In this document: positions 11,455-19,901 of the stretch, one piece after another
Numbering within the stretch: the stretch's first letter is position 1
How the letters are laid out: each line of letters starts with the position of its first letter
Notes under the pieces: model-generated
The model's database searches: none
What the model saw: the letters and a program-made list of their open reading frames with translations, nothing else
Told to the model about the DNA's origin: nothing
Position numbers and translations under genes: made by a program
Assembly (NCBI RefSeq): GCF_001269925.1
Contig: NZ_LHVO01000054.1
Coordinates: 1 to 64,000 of the forward strand
DNA: 64,000 nt
Source: Pseudomonas sp. MIACH
GTDB lineage: Bacteria > Pseudomonadota > Gammaproteobacteria > Pseudomonadales > Pseudomonadaceae
Direction of reading: 5' to 3'

Positions 11455-12162
11455 TCAGGGCGCCTTCTTTGCGCGGGCGTCGAGGTCATTTAAATAGGTT
11501 GTGATCACTTCCATCCCGCGCATCAAGTGATTGCGCAGCGTCAGGATGCTTTCCTGGACTTTCTTCTGTGCCACCAGGTTCAGCAGTTCGCGGTGGTCTT
11601 CCTGTGAGGTCTCGCCCAGCCCCATCGCTTCAAGGTTGAAACGCAGGAAGCGCTCCTCCTCGTTCAACCCGTGCTCCACCAACTTGAGCAGCCGCTGGTT
11701 GGGAGCCTTGCTATACAGGGTCATGTGAAACAGGCGATTGAGACGGCCAATCTCTGTGTAGTCTTTTTCCTGTTCCAGGGCACAGATGAAAGTGTTTGCC
11801 TCGGCGATATCGGCGTCAGTCAGCAGAGGAATCGACAAGCGCAGGGCTTCAGACTCCAGCAACATTCGCAGCCCATAGGTCTCAGCCGAATTATCATCGA
11901 TTAACGGTGCAACCACGGCGCCCTTGTGGGTGACCACATGCAGCAGTGACTGGGCCTCCAGCTGGCGCAAGGCTTCACGCACCGGCATGCGGCTGACGCC
12001 GAACAGGCTGGCCAGCTCCTGCTGACGCATGGCGGTACCGCAGGGCAATCGGCCATCGAGGATGGCATTACGCAAGGTTTCTTCAATCACGGAGCGAGCA
12101 AGATGGGCGGGAATAGGGCCGCTGATCTTGATGCTGTTCAAAGGGTTCGGCTTCTGCGTCAC
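11455..12162 (-). CDS. GntR-family regulator, FadR/VanR subgroup (FCD domain)
   Basis: A 235-residue transcription factor. The N-terminal winged helix-turn-helix includes ETLRNAILDGRLPCG, a conserved RQQELASLFGVSRMPVREAL helix-turn-helix and RQLEAQSLL. The C-terminal all-helical FCD ligand domain has the His/Asp pattern of metal-binding FCD proteins (RLNRLFHMTLY, QEDHRELLNLV, LRNHLMRG). I chose the GTG at 12162 because AGGAGG lies 11 bases upstream. An in-frame TTG at 12210 would extend the protein through a palindromic operator (12200-12211). It is divergent from the dioxygenase-ABC operon and probably represses that operon and itself, releasing DNA when a carboxylate ligand binds. The ligand is unknown. 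Confidence 0.9.
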   Translation of the reverse strand: MTQKPNPLNSIKISGPIPAHLARSVIEETLRNAILDGRLPCGTAMRQQELASLFGVSRMPVREALRQLEAQSLLHVVTHKGAVVAPLIDDNSAETYGLRMLLESEALRLSIPLLTDADIAEANTFICALEQEKDYTEIGRLNRLFHMTLYSKAPNQRLLKLVEHGLNEEERFLRFNLEAMGLGETSQEDHRELLNLVAQKKVQESILTLRNHLMRGMEVITTYLNDLDARAKKAP

Positions 12163-12199
12163 GGTTACGCTATCCTCCTTTTTAGAAGGGTGGTGGCTA

Positions 12200-12211
12200 A
12201 TTGGATCCAAT
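12200..12211. promoter_or_regulatory. Palindromic GntR/VanR-type operator
   Basis: ATTGGATCCAAT is a perfect 12-base palindrome 38 bases upstream of the regulator start. The same 12-mer is the known operator core of Caulobacter VanR, a GntR-FCD repressor. Its place between the divergent genes fits autoregulation. Confidence 0.6.
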
Positions 12212-12428
12212 GCACACTAGAGGCTGCCCATAAGCTTGTCAAACGAGCAGGGTTTCGGCTTGTAAGCGTTTCAACACTTGATTCCGGCGGCCCACGCTCA
12301 GGCTTTGCGAGGTCTGACACGCCAATGCCATGTTGCGACATTCCCGCATATAGATATTCTTTAACGGTATTTAAATTGCCGTTCTTATACCTATAAAGTC
12401 ACTCTCCTGATTGATCGGGAGTGACCTC
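12212..12428 (+). promoter_or_regulatory. Divergent promoter region of the dioxygenase-ABC operon
   Basis: About 217 bases separate the operator from the dioxygenase start. The last 90 are A+T-rich with ATAGATATTCTTTAACGG and TTATACCTATAAAG, either of which could supply a -10 element. CysB-type activation of sulfur-starvation operons is possible but no specific site can be proved by eye. Confidence 0.3.
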
Positions 12429-13322
12429 ATGTCCGCCACCTCTACTGTTCCAACAGCGACCCTTGCCGCCCAGGCGTTCGAGATTCGACCACTGCCCGGC
12501 AGCGTCGGTGCCGAGATTGTCGGCCTGGACTTGTCCCGGCCAGTCAGCGACCAGGATTTCGCCCGCATTCACCGCGCGCACCTGGACCACCACGTGGTGG
12601 TGTTCCGCGACCAGCGCATCACCCCCGAACAACAGATCGCTTTCAGCCGCCGCTTTGGCGTGCTGCAGATCCACGTGCTCAAGCAGTTCCTGCTGGCCAA
12701 CCACCCGGAAATCCTGATCGTCTCCAACATCATCGAAAACGGCCAATCCATCGGTCTGGGAGATGCAGGAAAATTCTGGCACTCGGACCTGTCCTATAAA
12801 GAGCTGCCAAGCCTGGGCTCGATGCTGCATGCCCAGGAGCTGCCGTCCGAAGGCGGCGACACCCTGTTTGCCGACATGCACAAAGCCTGGGACCAACTGC
12901 CCGAGCACCTGCGCAAAGCCGTTGAAGGCCGCAGTGCCGCGCACTCTTACACCGCGCGCTATAGCGAAACCAAATTCGAAGGCAACTGGCGCCCGACGTT
13001 GACGCCTGAGCAGCTGGCCCAAGTCGCGGAAGTGGTTCACCCGATCGTGCGCACTCACCCGGAAAACGGCCGCAGGGCGTTGTTCGTCAGTGAAGGCTTC
13101 ACCACCCGCATCGTCGGCCTGCCGGAAGACGAAAGTCGCGACCTGCTCGCCCAGCTCTACGCCCACAGCGTTTTGCCGCACAACATCTACCGCCACCAAT
13201 GGCAGCCCCACGATCTGGTGTTCTGGGACAACCGCTCGTTGATCCACCTGGCCGCCGGTTGCCCGAGCCATCTGCGCCGCAAGCTGTTTCGCACCACCAT
13301 CCAGGGCGACGCGCCTTTCTGA
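12429..13322 (+). CDS. TauD/TfdA-family Fe(II)/2-oxoglutarate dioxygenase
   Basis: A 297-residue non-haem iron dioxygenase. The metal triad is visible as H-x-D in FWHSDLSY and a distal His in NRSLIHLAAG, and the 2-oxoglutarate-binding Arg is in HLRRKLFRTT. Family members hydroxylate and so release sulfite, sulfate or a side chain from taurine, alkylsulfates or aryloxyacetates. The start is the ATG at 12429, after GGGAG. The next three genes encode a sulfonate/nitrate/taurine-type ABC importer, so this enzyme probably cleaves what the importer brings in. The arrangement resembles tauD-tauABC and atsK-atsRBC of Pseudomonas. Which substrate is used cannot be decided here. Confidence 0.88.
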   Translation: MSATSTVPTATLAAQAFEIRPLPGSVGAEIVGLDLSRPVSDQDFARIHRAHLDHHVVVFRDQRITPEQQIAFSRRFGVLQIHVLKQFLLANHPEILIVSNIIENGQSIGLGDAGKFWHSDLSYKELPSLGSMLHAQELPSEGGDTLFADMHKAWDQLPEHLRKAVEGRSAAHSYTARYSETKFEGNWRPTLTPEQLAQVAEVVHPIVRTHPENGRRALFVSEGFTTRIVGLPEDESRDLLAQLYAHSVLPHNIYRHQWQPHDLVFWDNRSLIHLAAGCPSHLRRKLFRTTIQGDAPF

Positions 13323-13336
13323 TTCGGAGCATGACC

Positions 13337-14362
13337 ATGTCCAGGAACATTCCATTTGCACGGCTGGCCGCGACCGTTGGCCTGGGTATCAGCCTGTTGG
13401 CCGGCAGCCTGGTCGCTCCGGCGGCCGCACAGGCCGAAGGCGAGATCCGCATTGCCGAACAGTTCGGCATCGTCTACCTGTTGCTTAACGTGGTACGCGA
13501 CCAGAACCTGATCGAAAAATACGGCAAGCAGGAAGGCATCGACATCAAGGTCGACTGGACCCAACTGTCCGGGGGCGCGGCGGTCAACGACGCACTGCTC
13601 TCCGGCTCTATCGATATCGCCGGTGCCGGCGTCGGCCCGCTGCTGACCATCTGGGACCGCACCCGCGGCAAGCAGAACGTCAAGGCCGTGGCCTCCCTGG
13701 GCAACTTCCCCTACTACCTGGTGAGTAACAATCCCAAGGTCAAGACCATTGCCGATTTCACCGACAAGGACCGTATCGCCGTGCCCGCGGTGGGCGTGTC
13801 GGTGCAGTCGCGCTTCCTGCAATACGCCGCCGCCAAGCAATGGGGCGACAAGGAATTCAATCGCCTCGACAAGTACACCGTCGCCGTCCCGCACCCTGAT
13901 GCCACGGCTGCCCTGATCGCCGGCGGCACCGAACTGACCGGGCACTTTTCCAACCCGCCGTTCCAGGACCAGGCCCTGGCCAACCCTAACGTGCATGTGG
14001 TGCTGAACACCTACGACCTGCTGGGGCCGAACTCGCCAACGGTACTGTTCGCCACCGAAAAATTCCGCAACGACAACCCGAAAACCTACAAGGCATTTGT
14101 CGAAGCATTGACTGAAGCCGCACAGTTCGCCCAGAACGATAAAGGCGCTGCGGCTGACACCTACATCCGCGTCACCAAGGCCAAGATCGACCGCGCCGAG
14201 TTGCTGAAAATCATCGATAACCCGCAGTTCGAATTCAGTGTCACGCCGAAAAACACCTACCCGCTGGCGGAATTCCTCTACCGCATCGGCGCCATCAAAA
14301 ACAAGCCTGAATCGTGGAAGGACTACTTCTTCCAGGACGCCAAGCCCCTGCAAGGAAGTTGA
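13337..14362 (+). CDS. ABC transporter substrate-binding protein, sulfonate/nitrate/taurine type
   Basis: A 341-residue periplasmic binding protein. It opens with a Sec signal peptide (MSRNIPFARLAATVG, hydrophobic core to SLVAPAAAQA, cleavage after AQA). The mature part has the SsuA/TauA/AtsR-like layout: a first lobe with IRIAEQFGIVYLLLNVVRD, the LLSGSIDIAGAGVGPLL segment lining the ligand cleft, and TPKNTYPLAEFLYRIGAIK near the C-terminus. Two ATGs lie six bases apart; the GGAG at 13326-13329 is well spaced only for the second (13337). It sits 14 bases after the dioxygenase and belongs to the same operon. The ligand is probably a small organosulfur or carboxylate anion; this is inferred from the neighbours. 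Confidence 0.88.
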   Translation: MSRNIPFARLAATVGLGISLLAGSLVAPAAAQAEGEIRIAEQFGIVYLLLNVVRDQNLIEKYGKQEGIDIKVDWTQLSGGAAVNDALLSGSIDIAGAGVGPLLTIWDRTRGKQNVKAVASLGNFPYYLVSNNPKVKTIADFTDKDRIAVPAVGVSVQSRFLQYAAAKQWGDKEFNRLDKYTVAVPHPDATAALIAGGTELTGHFSNPPFQDQALANPNVHVVLNTYDLLGPNSPTVLFATEKFRNDNPKTYKAFVEALTEAAQFAQNDKGAAADTYIRVTKAKIDRAELLKIIDNPQFEFSVTPKNTYPLAEFLYRIGAIKNKPESWKDYFFQDAKPLQGS

Positions 14363-14363
14363 G

Positions 14364-15215
14364 ATGAACGCGCCCTTGCAAGGCCACACGGCCAGCAACC
14401 TGCAAACCCCTTTGCCATTGCTGGCGGTGGATAACGTCAGCCTGGAATACCGCACCCCCGAGCGCGTGGTGCGGGCCACTCACCAAGTCAGTTTCGAGAT
14501 CGACCCGGCGGATCGCTACGTGTTGCTCGGCCCATCGGGTTGCGGCAAATCCACGCTGCTCAAGTCCATTGCCGGGTTTATCAAACCCTGCGAAGGCGAG
14601 ATCCGCCTGCTGGGGCAAAAGGTCGAACAGCCGGGCCCGGACCGCATCGTGGTGTTCCAGGAGTTCGATCAGTTGCCGCCGTGGAAAACCGTCAAGCAGA
14701 ACGTGATGTTTCCGCTGCTGGCGTCGAAAACCTTACCGCGTCGCGAAGCCGAAGAGCGGGCCCTGCACTACCTCGACAAAGTCGGCCTCAGCGCCTTTGC
14801 CGACGCTTACCCGCACACCCTTTCCGGCGGTATGAAAGCCCGCGTGGCCATCGCCCGCGCCCTGGCCATGCAGCCGAAAATCCTGCTGATGGACGAACCC
14901 TTCGCCGCCCTCGACGCGCTGACCCGGCGCAAGATGCAGGAAGAATTGCTGCTGCTCTGGGAAGAAGTGCGCTTCACCCTGCTGTTTGTCACCCACTCCA
15001 TCGAAGAAGCGCTGGTGGTGGGCAATCGCATCCTGTTGCTGTCGCCGCACCCGGGGCGCGTGCGCGCGGAAATCCACAGCCATCAATACGACTTGCACAG
15101 CCTCGGTGGCGTGGAGTTCCAGGCGTCGGCGCGGCGGATTCATCGCCTGCTGTTCGATGAAGCGCCCGAGGCCGAACGTGAGTTGGGTTTCGCCGATATC
15201 CGCATCGCTTACTAA
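14364..15215 (+). CDS. ABC transporter ATP-binding protein
   Basis: A 283-residue cytoplasmic ATPase of the SsuB/TauB group. The Walker A motif is GPSGCGKST, the Q-loop is near VVFQEFDQLPPWKTV, the signature is LSGGMKARVAIARAL, Walker B is ILLMDEPFAALDALT and the switch His is in FVTHSIEEAL. The start is one base after the binding-protein stop, so the two are translationally linked. It powers the permease encoded next. Confidence 0.92.
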   Translation: MNAPLQGHTASNLQTPLPLLAVDNVSLEYRTPERVVRATHQVSFEIDPADRYVLLGPSGCGKSTLLKSIAGFIKPCEGEIRLLGQKVEQPGPDRIVVFQEFDQLPPWKTVKQNVMFPLLASKTLPRREAEERALHYLDKVGLSAFADAYPHTLSGGMKARVAIARALAMQPKILLMDEPFAALDALTRRKMQEELLLLWEEVRFTLLFVTHSIEEALVVGNRILLLSPHPGRVRAEIHSHQYDLHSLGGVEFQASARRIHRLLFDEAPEAERELGFADIRIAY

Positions 15216-15227
15216 GGGGACAACCCA

Positions 15228-16076
15228 ATGCGCCAGGAATACGAAATCACCCTTGAGCCGCTGCTCAGCGTCCCCGTTGAACGCGAACTGCCCCTGCGCC
15301 AACGCCTGTGGCAGCAAGGCTGGCTGCGCAAGGGCCTGATCCTGATCGTGCTCGCGATCCTCTGGGAAGCCGTTGCGCGCTACCAGAATAACGACCTGCT
15401 GCTGCCGAGTTTCCTGCAGACCTTTCACGCGCTCTACGACGGCCTGCTCAGTGGCGAACTGCTGAGCAAGGTGAGTATCTCGCTGGTGGTGCTGATCAAG
15501 GGCTACCTGATCGGCATCGTGCTGGCGTTTGCCCTGACCACCCTGGCGGTGTCGACGCAACTGGGCCGTGACCTGTTGAGCACCCTGACCTCGATGTTCA
15601 ACCCGCTGCCGGCCATTGCGTTGTTGCCCCTGGCGCTGCTGTGGTTTGGCCTGGGCCAGAACAGTCTGATCTTCGTGCTGGTGCATTCGGTGTTGTGGGC
15701 GCTGGCGCTCAACACGTATTCAGGGTTCCTCGGCGTGTCCGAAACCCTGCGCATGGCGGGGCGCAACTATGGCCTCAAGGGCATGCGCTTTGTGCTGTTC
15801 ATCCTGATTCCGGCGGCACTGCCGTCGATCCTCGCCGGCCTGAAAATCGGTTGGGCCTTCGCCTGGCGTACCCTGATCGCCGCCGAGCTGGTATTCGGTG
15901 CGACCAGCGGCAAAGGGGGCCTGGGCTGGTACATCTTCCAGAACCGCAACGAGCTGTACACCGACAAGGTATTCGCAGGGCTGGCGGTGGTGATCCTGAT
16001 CGGCCTGCTCGTGGAAAACCTGGTGTTCGACACCTTCGAGCGGCTCACCGTGAAGCGCTGGGGTATGCAGCGCTGA
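15228..16076 (+). CDS. ABC transporter permease, SsuC/TauC type
   Basis: A 282-residue inner-membrane permease of the BPD_transp_1 family, with about six or seven membrane segments (first near residues 37-53, last near 250-270). The coupling EAA-like loop reads TLRMAGRNYGLKGMRFVLFILIPAALP. A longer than usual cytoplasmic N-terminal tail (about 33 residues) precedes TM1. It completes the dioxygenase, binding protein, ATPase and permease operon. There is a 12-base gap from the ATPase gene. Confidence 0.91.
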   Translation: MRQEYEITLEPLLSVPVERELPLRQRLWQQGWLRKGLILIVLAILWEAVARYQNNDLLLPSFLQTFHALYDGLLSGELLSKVSISLVVLIKGYLIGIVLAFALTTLAVSTQLGRDLLSTLTSMFNPLPAIALLPLALLWFGLGQNSLIFVLVHSVLWALALNTYSGFLGVSETLRMAGRNYGLKGMRFVLFILIPAALPSILAGLKIGWAFAWRTLIAAELVFGATSGKGGLGWYIFQNRNELYTDKVFAGLAVVILIGLLVENLVFDTFERLTVKRWGMQR

Positions 16077-16135
16077 TACACCCACCCTGCTACGATTGCG
16101 GCCAGCTCACTCCCGACTGATCACGAGTGCTTGGC

Positions 16136-17056
16136 ATGCAACTACCCGACATGAACCTGCTGGTCGCCCTCGACGCCTTGCTCGACGAGGGCAGCGTGGT
16201 CGGTGCCGCGCGGCGGATGAACCTCAGCCCGGCGGCCATGAGCCGCACCCTCACGCGCATCCGCGAAGCGGTGGGCGATCCGATCCTGGTGCGCGCCGGC
16301 CGTGGCCTCGTGCCGACGCCCAAGGCCCTGGAGCTGCAAGGCCAGGTGCGCAACGTGGTGGAGCAGGCCGCGTTGCTGTTTCGCTCGGCGGACCAGGTTG
16401 ACCTGAGCACCCTGCGCCGTCGCTTCAGCGTGCGCGCCAATGACTTTTTCATCGGCGTATATGGCGGCCGTCTGTTCGACACCATGGAGCGCATGGCGCC
16501 ACTGTGCGAGCTGTGTTTCGTGCCCGAAGGCGACACCGACGACGAAGCGCTGCGTGAAGGGCGGCTGGATCTGCGCGTGAGCAACACCATGCCGGTCACC
16601 CCGGAAGTGAAGGTGCAGAACCTGTTTTCCACCACCTTCGTGGGCCTCGCGCGGGAGGACCATCCGTTGTTTGACGAAGAGATCACCGCCGCGCGCTTCG
16701 CCAGCTATTCCCATATCAGCATCTCGCGACGCGGCATCGCCCGTGGGCCGATCGACACCGCACTGAATGCCCAGGGCCTGGAGCGGCGCGTGGCGATGAT
16801 TGCCCCGGGATTTCACGGCGCAATGTTCATGTTGCCCGACTCCGACCTGATTCTGCCGGTGCCCAAAGAGGCGCTCTACAGCGCCAATCGCCTGAAGCTG
16901 CCGCTGCGCGCGTTCCCGCTGCCGATCTCCTTACCGACCCTGGTCCTGGCCCAATCCTGGCACCCGCGCTTCGACAAAGACCCCGCCCATAAATGGCTGC
17001 GCGAGACGATGCGTGAGAGCTGCCACGCCACTTGGCTGGAAGCTCAACCAACCTGA
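16136..17056 (+). CDS. LysR-family transcriptional regulator
   Basis: A 306-residue LTTR. The N-terminal helix-turn-helix reads GSVVGAARRMNLSPAAMSRT with the wing LVRAGRGLVPTPKA, followed by a LysR-substrate effector domain (about 90-300). The ATG at 16136 was preferred over a GTG nine bases upstream; neither has a good Shine-Dalgarno sequence. It lies 60 bases after the permease gene on the same strand and 235 bases before an EmrB-like efflux operon. It may therefore regulate either the ABC operon or the downstream pump; the sequence does not decide. The REPIN after it suggests that its transcript ends there. Confidence 0.88.
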   Translation: MQLPDMNLLVALDALLDEGSVVGAARRMNLSPAAMSRTLTRIREAVGDPILVRAGRGLVPTPKALELQGQVRNVVEQAALLFRSADQVDLSTLRRRFSVRANDFFIGVYGGRLFDTMERMAPLCELCFVPEGDTDDEALREGRLDLRVSNTMPVTPEVKVQNLFSTTFVGLAREDHPLFDEEITAARFASYSHISISRRGIARGPIDTALNAQGLERRVAMIAPGFHGAMFMLPDSDLILPVPKEALYSANRLKLPLRAFPLPISLPTLVLAQSWHPRFDKDPAHKWLRETMRESCHATWLEAQPT

Positions 17057-17080
17057 TTTACAAGCCATGCACGGTCAAAA

Positions 17081-17169
17081 TGTGGGAGGGGGCTTGCTCC
17101 CGATTGCTGTGTGTCAGACTCAGATTTTCTATCTAATCCACCGCAATCGGGAGCAAGCCCCCTCCCACA
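17081..17169. repeat. REPIN (two inverted REP sequences)
   Basis: A perfect 27-base inverted repeat (17081-17107 and 17143-17169) separated by 35 bases. Each arm begins TGTGGGAGGGGGCTTGC and continues into TCCCGATTGC, the common REP core of P. fluorescens-group genomes. The RNA would form a long hairpin, which may protect or end the lysR transcript. Confidence 0.9.
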
Positions 17170-17291
17170 AGGGTTCTATAGTGAATTTAGGATTGCGTCT
17201 GGCGCACTTATATCCTGCCAACATGTAACTTTTTGTCATGCATGTGCCTGATTAAACTGCTCGGGTATTTCTAATTCCGAGTTACCTGTTC

Positions 17292-18827
17292 ATGACTTCC
17301 CTCGCTGCCCCCACCCTTGCGGCCGCAGCCAAACCCACCGCCATCACCCCGCCTGTATTTGGCCCGCGCATCATCATCGGCCTGGTTGGCGTGTTGCTGG
17401 CGGTGCTGGTGTCCGGTCTCAACGAGATGGTCACCAAGGTGGCCCTCGCGGATATTCGCGGTGCGCTGTACATCGGTTTCGACGAAGGCACCTGGCTGGT
17501 CGCCGCGTACACGGCTACCTCCGTGTCGGCCATGGCCTTTGCGCCCTGGTGTTCGGTGACGTTTTCCCTGCGGCGCTTCACCCTGTGCGCCATCGGCCTG
17601 TTCACCGTGCTCGGGATCCTTTGCCCGTTTGCGCCGAACTACGAAAGCCTGCTGTTGCTGCGTACCGTCCAGGGCCTGGCGGGCGGCGCATTGCCGCCGA
17701 TGCTGATGACCGTCGCGCTGCGCTTCCTGCCGGCCAACGTCAAGCTGTATGGCCTGGCCGGCTACGCACTTACCGCCACGTTCGGGCCGAGCCTCGGCAC
17801 GCCGTTGGCGGCGCTGTGGACTGAATACGTCGGCTGGCAGTGGGCGTTCTGGCAGATCGTCGGACCGTGCCTGCTGGCGATGGCCGCCGTGGCCTACGGC
17901 TTGCCGCAAGACCCGCTGCGCCTGGAGCGCTTCAAGCAGTTCAATTGGCGCGGCCTGCTGCTGGGGTTTCCGGCGATCTGCATGCTGGTGATCGGCATTC
18001 TGCAGGGCAATCGCCTGGACTGGTTCGAGTCGGGCCTGATCACCTTCCTGCTGTGCGGCGGCAGCGTGCTGCTGGTGCTGTTCATGTTCAATGAATGGTC
18101 GCACCCGATGCCGTTTTTCAAGTTGCAGATGCTCGGCCTGCGCAACCTGGCGTTTGCCCTGATCGTGCTGGCGGGCGTGCTGATGGTGCTGACCTCGGTG
18201 ATCATCATCCCCTCCAGTTTCCTCGCCCAGGTCCAGGGTTATCGCCCCCTGCAAACCGCGCCGGTGATGCTGCTGATGGCGCTGCCGCAATTGATCGCGC
18301 TGCCGTTGGTGGCCGCGTTGTGCAACCTGCGCTGGGTCGATTGCCGCTGGGTGCTGGGGATCGGGCTGGGCATGCTGGTGCTGTGTTGCGTGGGCAGCGC
18401 GCACCTGACCTCGGCATGGATTCGCGACGATTTCTGCGGCCTGTACCTGCTGCAAATCTTCGGGCAGCCCATGGCCGTGTTGCCGCTGCTGATGCTCTCC
18501 ACCGGCAGCATTCAACCGGCGGATGGGCCGTTCGCCTCGGCCTGGTTCAACACCGTCAAAGGCCTGGCCGCCGTGATTGCCACCGGCGTGCTGGATGCGC
18601 TGACCACCCAGCGCCTGCACTTTCACTCGACCATGCTGGTGGATCGTTTGGGCAACTCGCCGCTGGCCGACGGCGATGCGCCGGGCCTGGCCCACCGCCT
18701 CCACGAGCAGGCCGTGGTGCTGACTTCTTCGGATCTTTATTACGTCATGGCCGCTGTCGCGGTGGCGTTGATCCTGCTGATTTTCTGGATGCCCACGCGG
18801 ATTTTTCCGCCTCGCGCACCGACCTAG
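17292..18827 (+). CDS. MFS drug efflux transporter, DHA2 / EmrB type
   Basis: A 511-residue inner-membrane antiporter with about 14 predicted membrane segments, the DHA2 number. It shows the motif-C-like GYALTATFGPSLGTPLAALW and the RTVQGLAGGALPPMLM segment of EmrB/FarB proteins. Proton-driven EmrB proteins pass substrates to a periplasmic adaptor and outer membrane channel, and those two partners are encoded directly downstream. Its substrate is unknown; hydrophobic acids, uncouplers or fatty acids are typical for the family. The N-terminal tail is Ala/Pro-rich and cytoplasmic. Confidence 0.9.
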   Translation: MTSLAAPTLAAAAKPTAITPPVFGPRIIIGLVGVLLAVLVSGLNEMVTKVALADIRGALYIGFDEGTWLVAAYTATSVSAMAFAPWCSVTFSLRRFTLCAIGLFTVLGILCPFAPNYESLLLLRTVQGLAGGALPPMLMTVALRFLPANVKLYGLAGYALTATFGPSLGTPLAALWTEYVGWQWAFWQIVGPCLLAMAAVAYGLPQDPLRLERFKQFNWRGLLLGFPAICMLVIGILQGNRLDWFESGLITFLLCGGSVLLVLFMFNEWSHPMPFFKLQMLGLRNLAFALIVLAGVLMVLTSVIIIPSSFLAQVQGYRPLQTAPVMLLMALPQLIALPLVAALCNLRWVDCRWVLGIGLGMLVLCCVGSAHLTSAWIRDDFCGLYLLQIFGQPMAVLPLLMLSTGSIQPADGPFASAWFNTVKGLAAVIATGVLDALTTQRLHFHSTMLVDRLGNSPLADGDAPGLAHRLHEQAVVLTSSDLYYVMAAVAVALILLIFWMPTRIFPPRAPT

Positions 18828-18842
18828 CCACAAGGACTTCCC

Positions 18843-19901
18843 ATGAAACGCAAAGACAAAATTGCCGTCTCCGTTATCGCCGTATTTGCCGTCGGCGTAC
18901 TGGTGTATCTGGTCGCGCCGGGCCTGCTCGGCAGCCAACGGCAGACCACCAACGACGCCTTCGTCGCCGCCGACTTCACCCTGGTGGCGCCGCGTGTGGC
19001 GGGCTTTATCAAGGAAGTGCTGGTGGAAGACAACCAGCGCGTCAAGGCCGGGCAACTGCTGGCGCTGATCGACGACCGCGATTTTCGCGCCGCCGCCCAG
19101 GCCGCCGACGCCGACACCCTGGTCGCCCAGGCCCAGCTGAAAAACGCCACCGCGACCCTGGAGCGCCAAAGCTCGGTGATCGCCCAGGCCCAGGCCACCG
19201 TGGCGGCAGATCGTGCCGAAGTGGCCTTCGCCGAACACGAACTGAACCGCTACAACCACCTTGCCGGCGTGGGCGCGGGCACCGTGCAGAACGCCCAGCA
19301 AGCCAAGACCCGCATCGACCAGGCCAACGCGCGCCTGGCCAACGCCACTGCGGTGCTGGCGGCCGAACGTAAGCAGGTGGAGATCCTCACCGCCCAGCGC
19401 GATGCGGCCGAAGGTGGACTCAAGCGTGCCCAGGCCGCGTTGGAAATGGCCAGCTATCAGCTGTCCTACACGCGCATCGTCGCGCCGGTGGATGGCATGG
19501 TTGGTGAGCGCGCGGTACGGGTCGGCGCTTATGTGACGCCGGGCAGCAAGATCCTCGCGGTGGTGCCGTTGGCCGAGGCCTACGTGGTCGCCAATTTTCA
19601 GGAAACCCAGCTTTTCCATATGCACGCCGGCCAGGCCGTACAGGTGCGGGTCGACAGCCTCGACGGCGAGCTGCTCAACGGCCACCTGGAGAGCCTCGCG
19701 CCGGCCACGGGCGTGACTTTCGCCTCGGTCAAACCGGATAACGCTACCGGCAACTTCACCAAGGTGGTGCAGCGTATCCCGGTGAAGATTGTCCTCGAAC
19801 CCAACCAACCGCTGACCGAGCGCCTGCGGGTCGGCATGTCGGTTGAAGCCAGCGTCGACACCCAGCCGGTCGCGCCGCAGCGTGAGGTGGCCCAGCAATG
19901 A
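18843..19901 (+). CDS. HlyD/EmrA-type membrane fusion protein
   Basis: A 352-residue adaptor anchored by one N-terminal membrane segment (about residues 8-25). It contains a split lipoyl domain (LVAPRVAGFIKEVLVEDNQ and later TRIVAPVDGMVGERAVRVG), a coiled-coil hairpin rich in Ala/Gln between them and a beta-barrel domain (AYVVANFQETQLFHMHAGQ). It links the DHA2 pump to the outer membrane channel. The gene starts 15 bases after the pump and overlaps the next gene by four bases (ATGA), so all three subunits are coupled. Confidence 0.92.
   Translation: MKRKDKIAVSVIAVFAVGVLVYLVAPGLLGSQRQTTNDAFVAADFTLVAPRVAGFIKEVLVEDNQRVKAGQLLALIDDRDFRAAAQAADADTLVAQAQLKNATATLERQSSVIAQAQATVAADRAEVAFAEHELNRYNHLAGVGAGTVQNAQQAKTRIDQANARLANATAVLAAERKQVEILTAQRDAAEGGLKRAQAALEMASYQLSYTRIVAPVDGMVGERAVRVGAYVTPGSKILAVVPLAEAYVVANFQETQLFHMHAGQAVQVRVDSLDGELLNGHLESLAPATGVTFASVKPDNATGNFTKVVQRIPVKIVLEPNQPLTERLRVGMSVEASVDTQPVAPQREVAQQ

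Noticed and set aside
12163..12210. TTG start at 12210 for the GntR regulator
   Set aside because: It would place the palindromic operator inside the coding region and ignores the AGGAGG placed for the GTG at 12162.
17271..19898. 875-codon minus-strand frame across the EmrAB-like genes
   Set aside because: The predicted product is His/Gln/Arg-rich and shapeless, whereas the plus strand encodes clear transporter and adaptor proteins.
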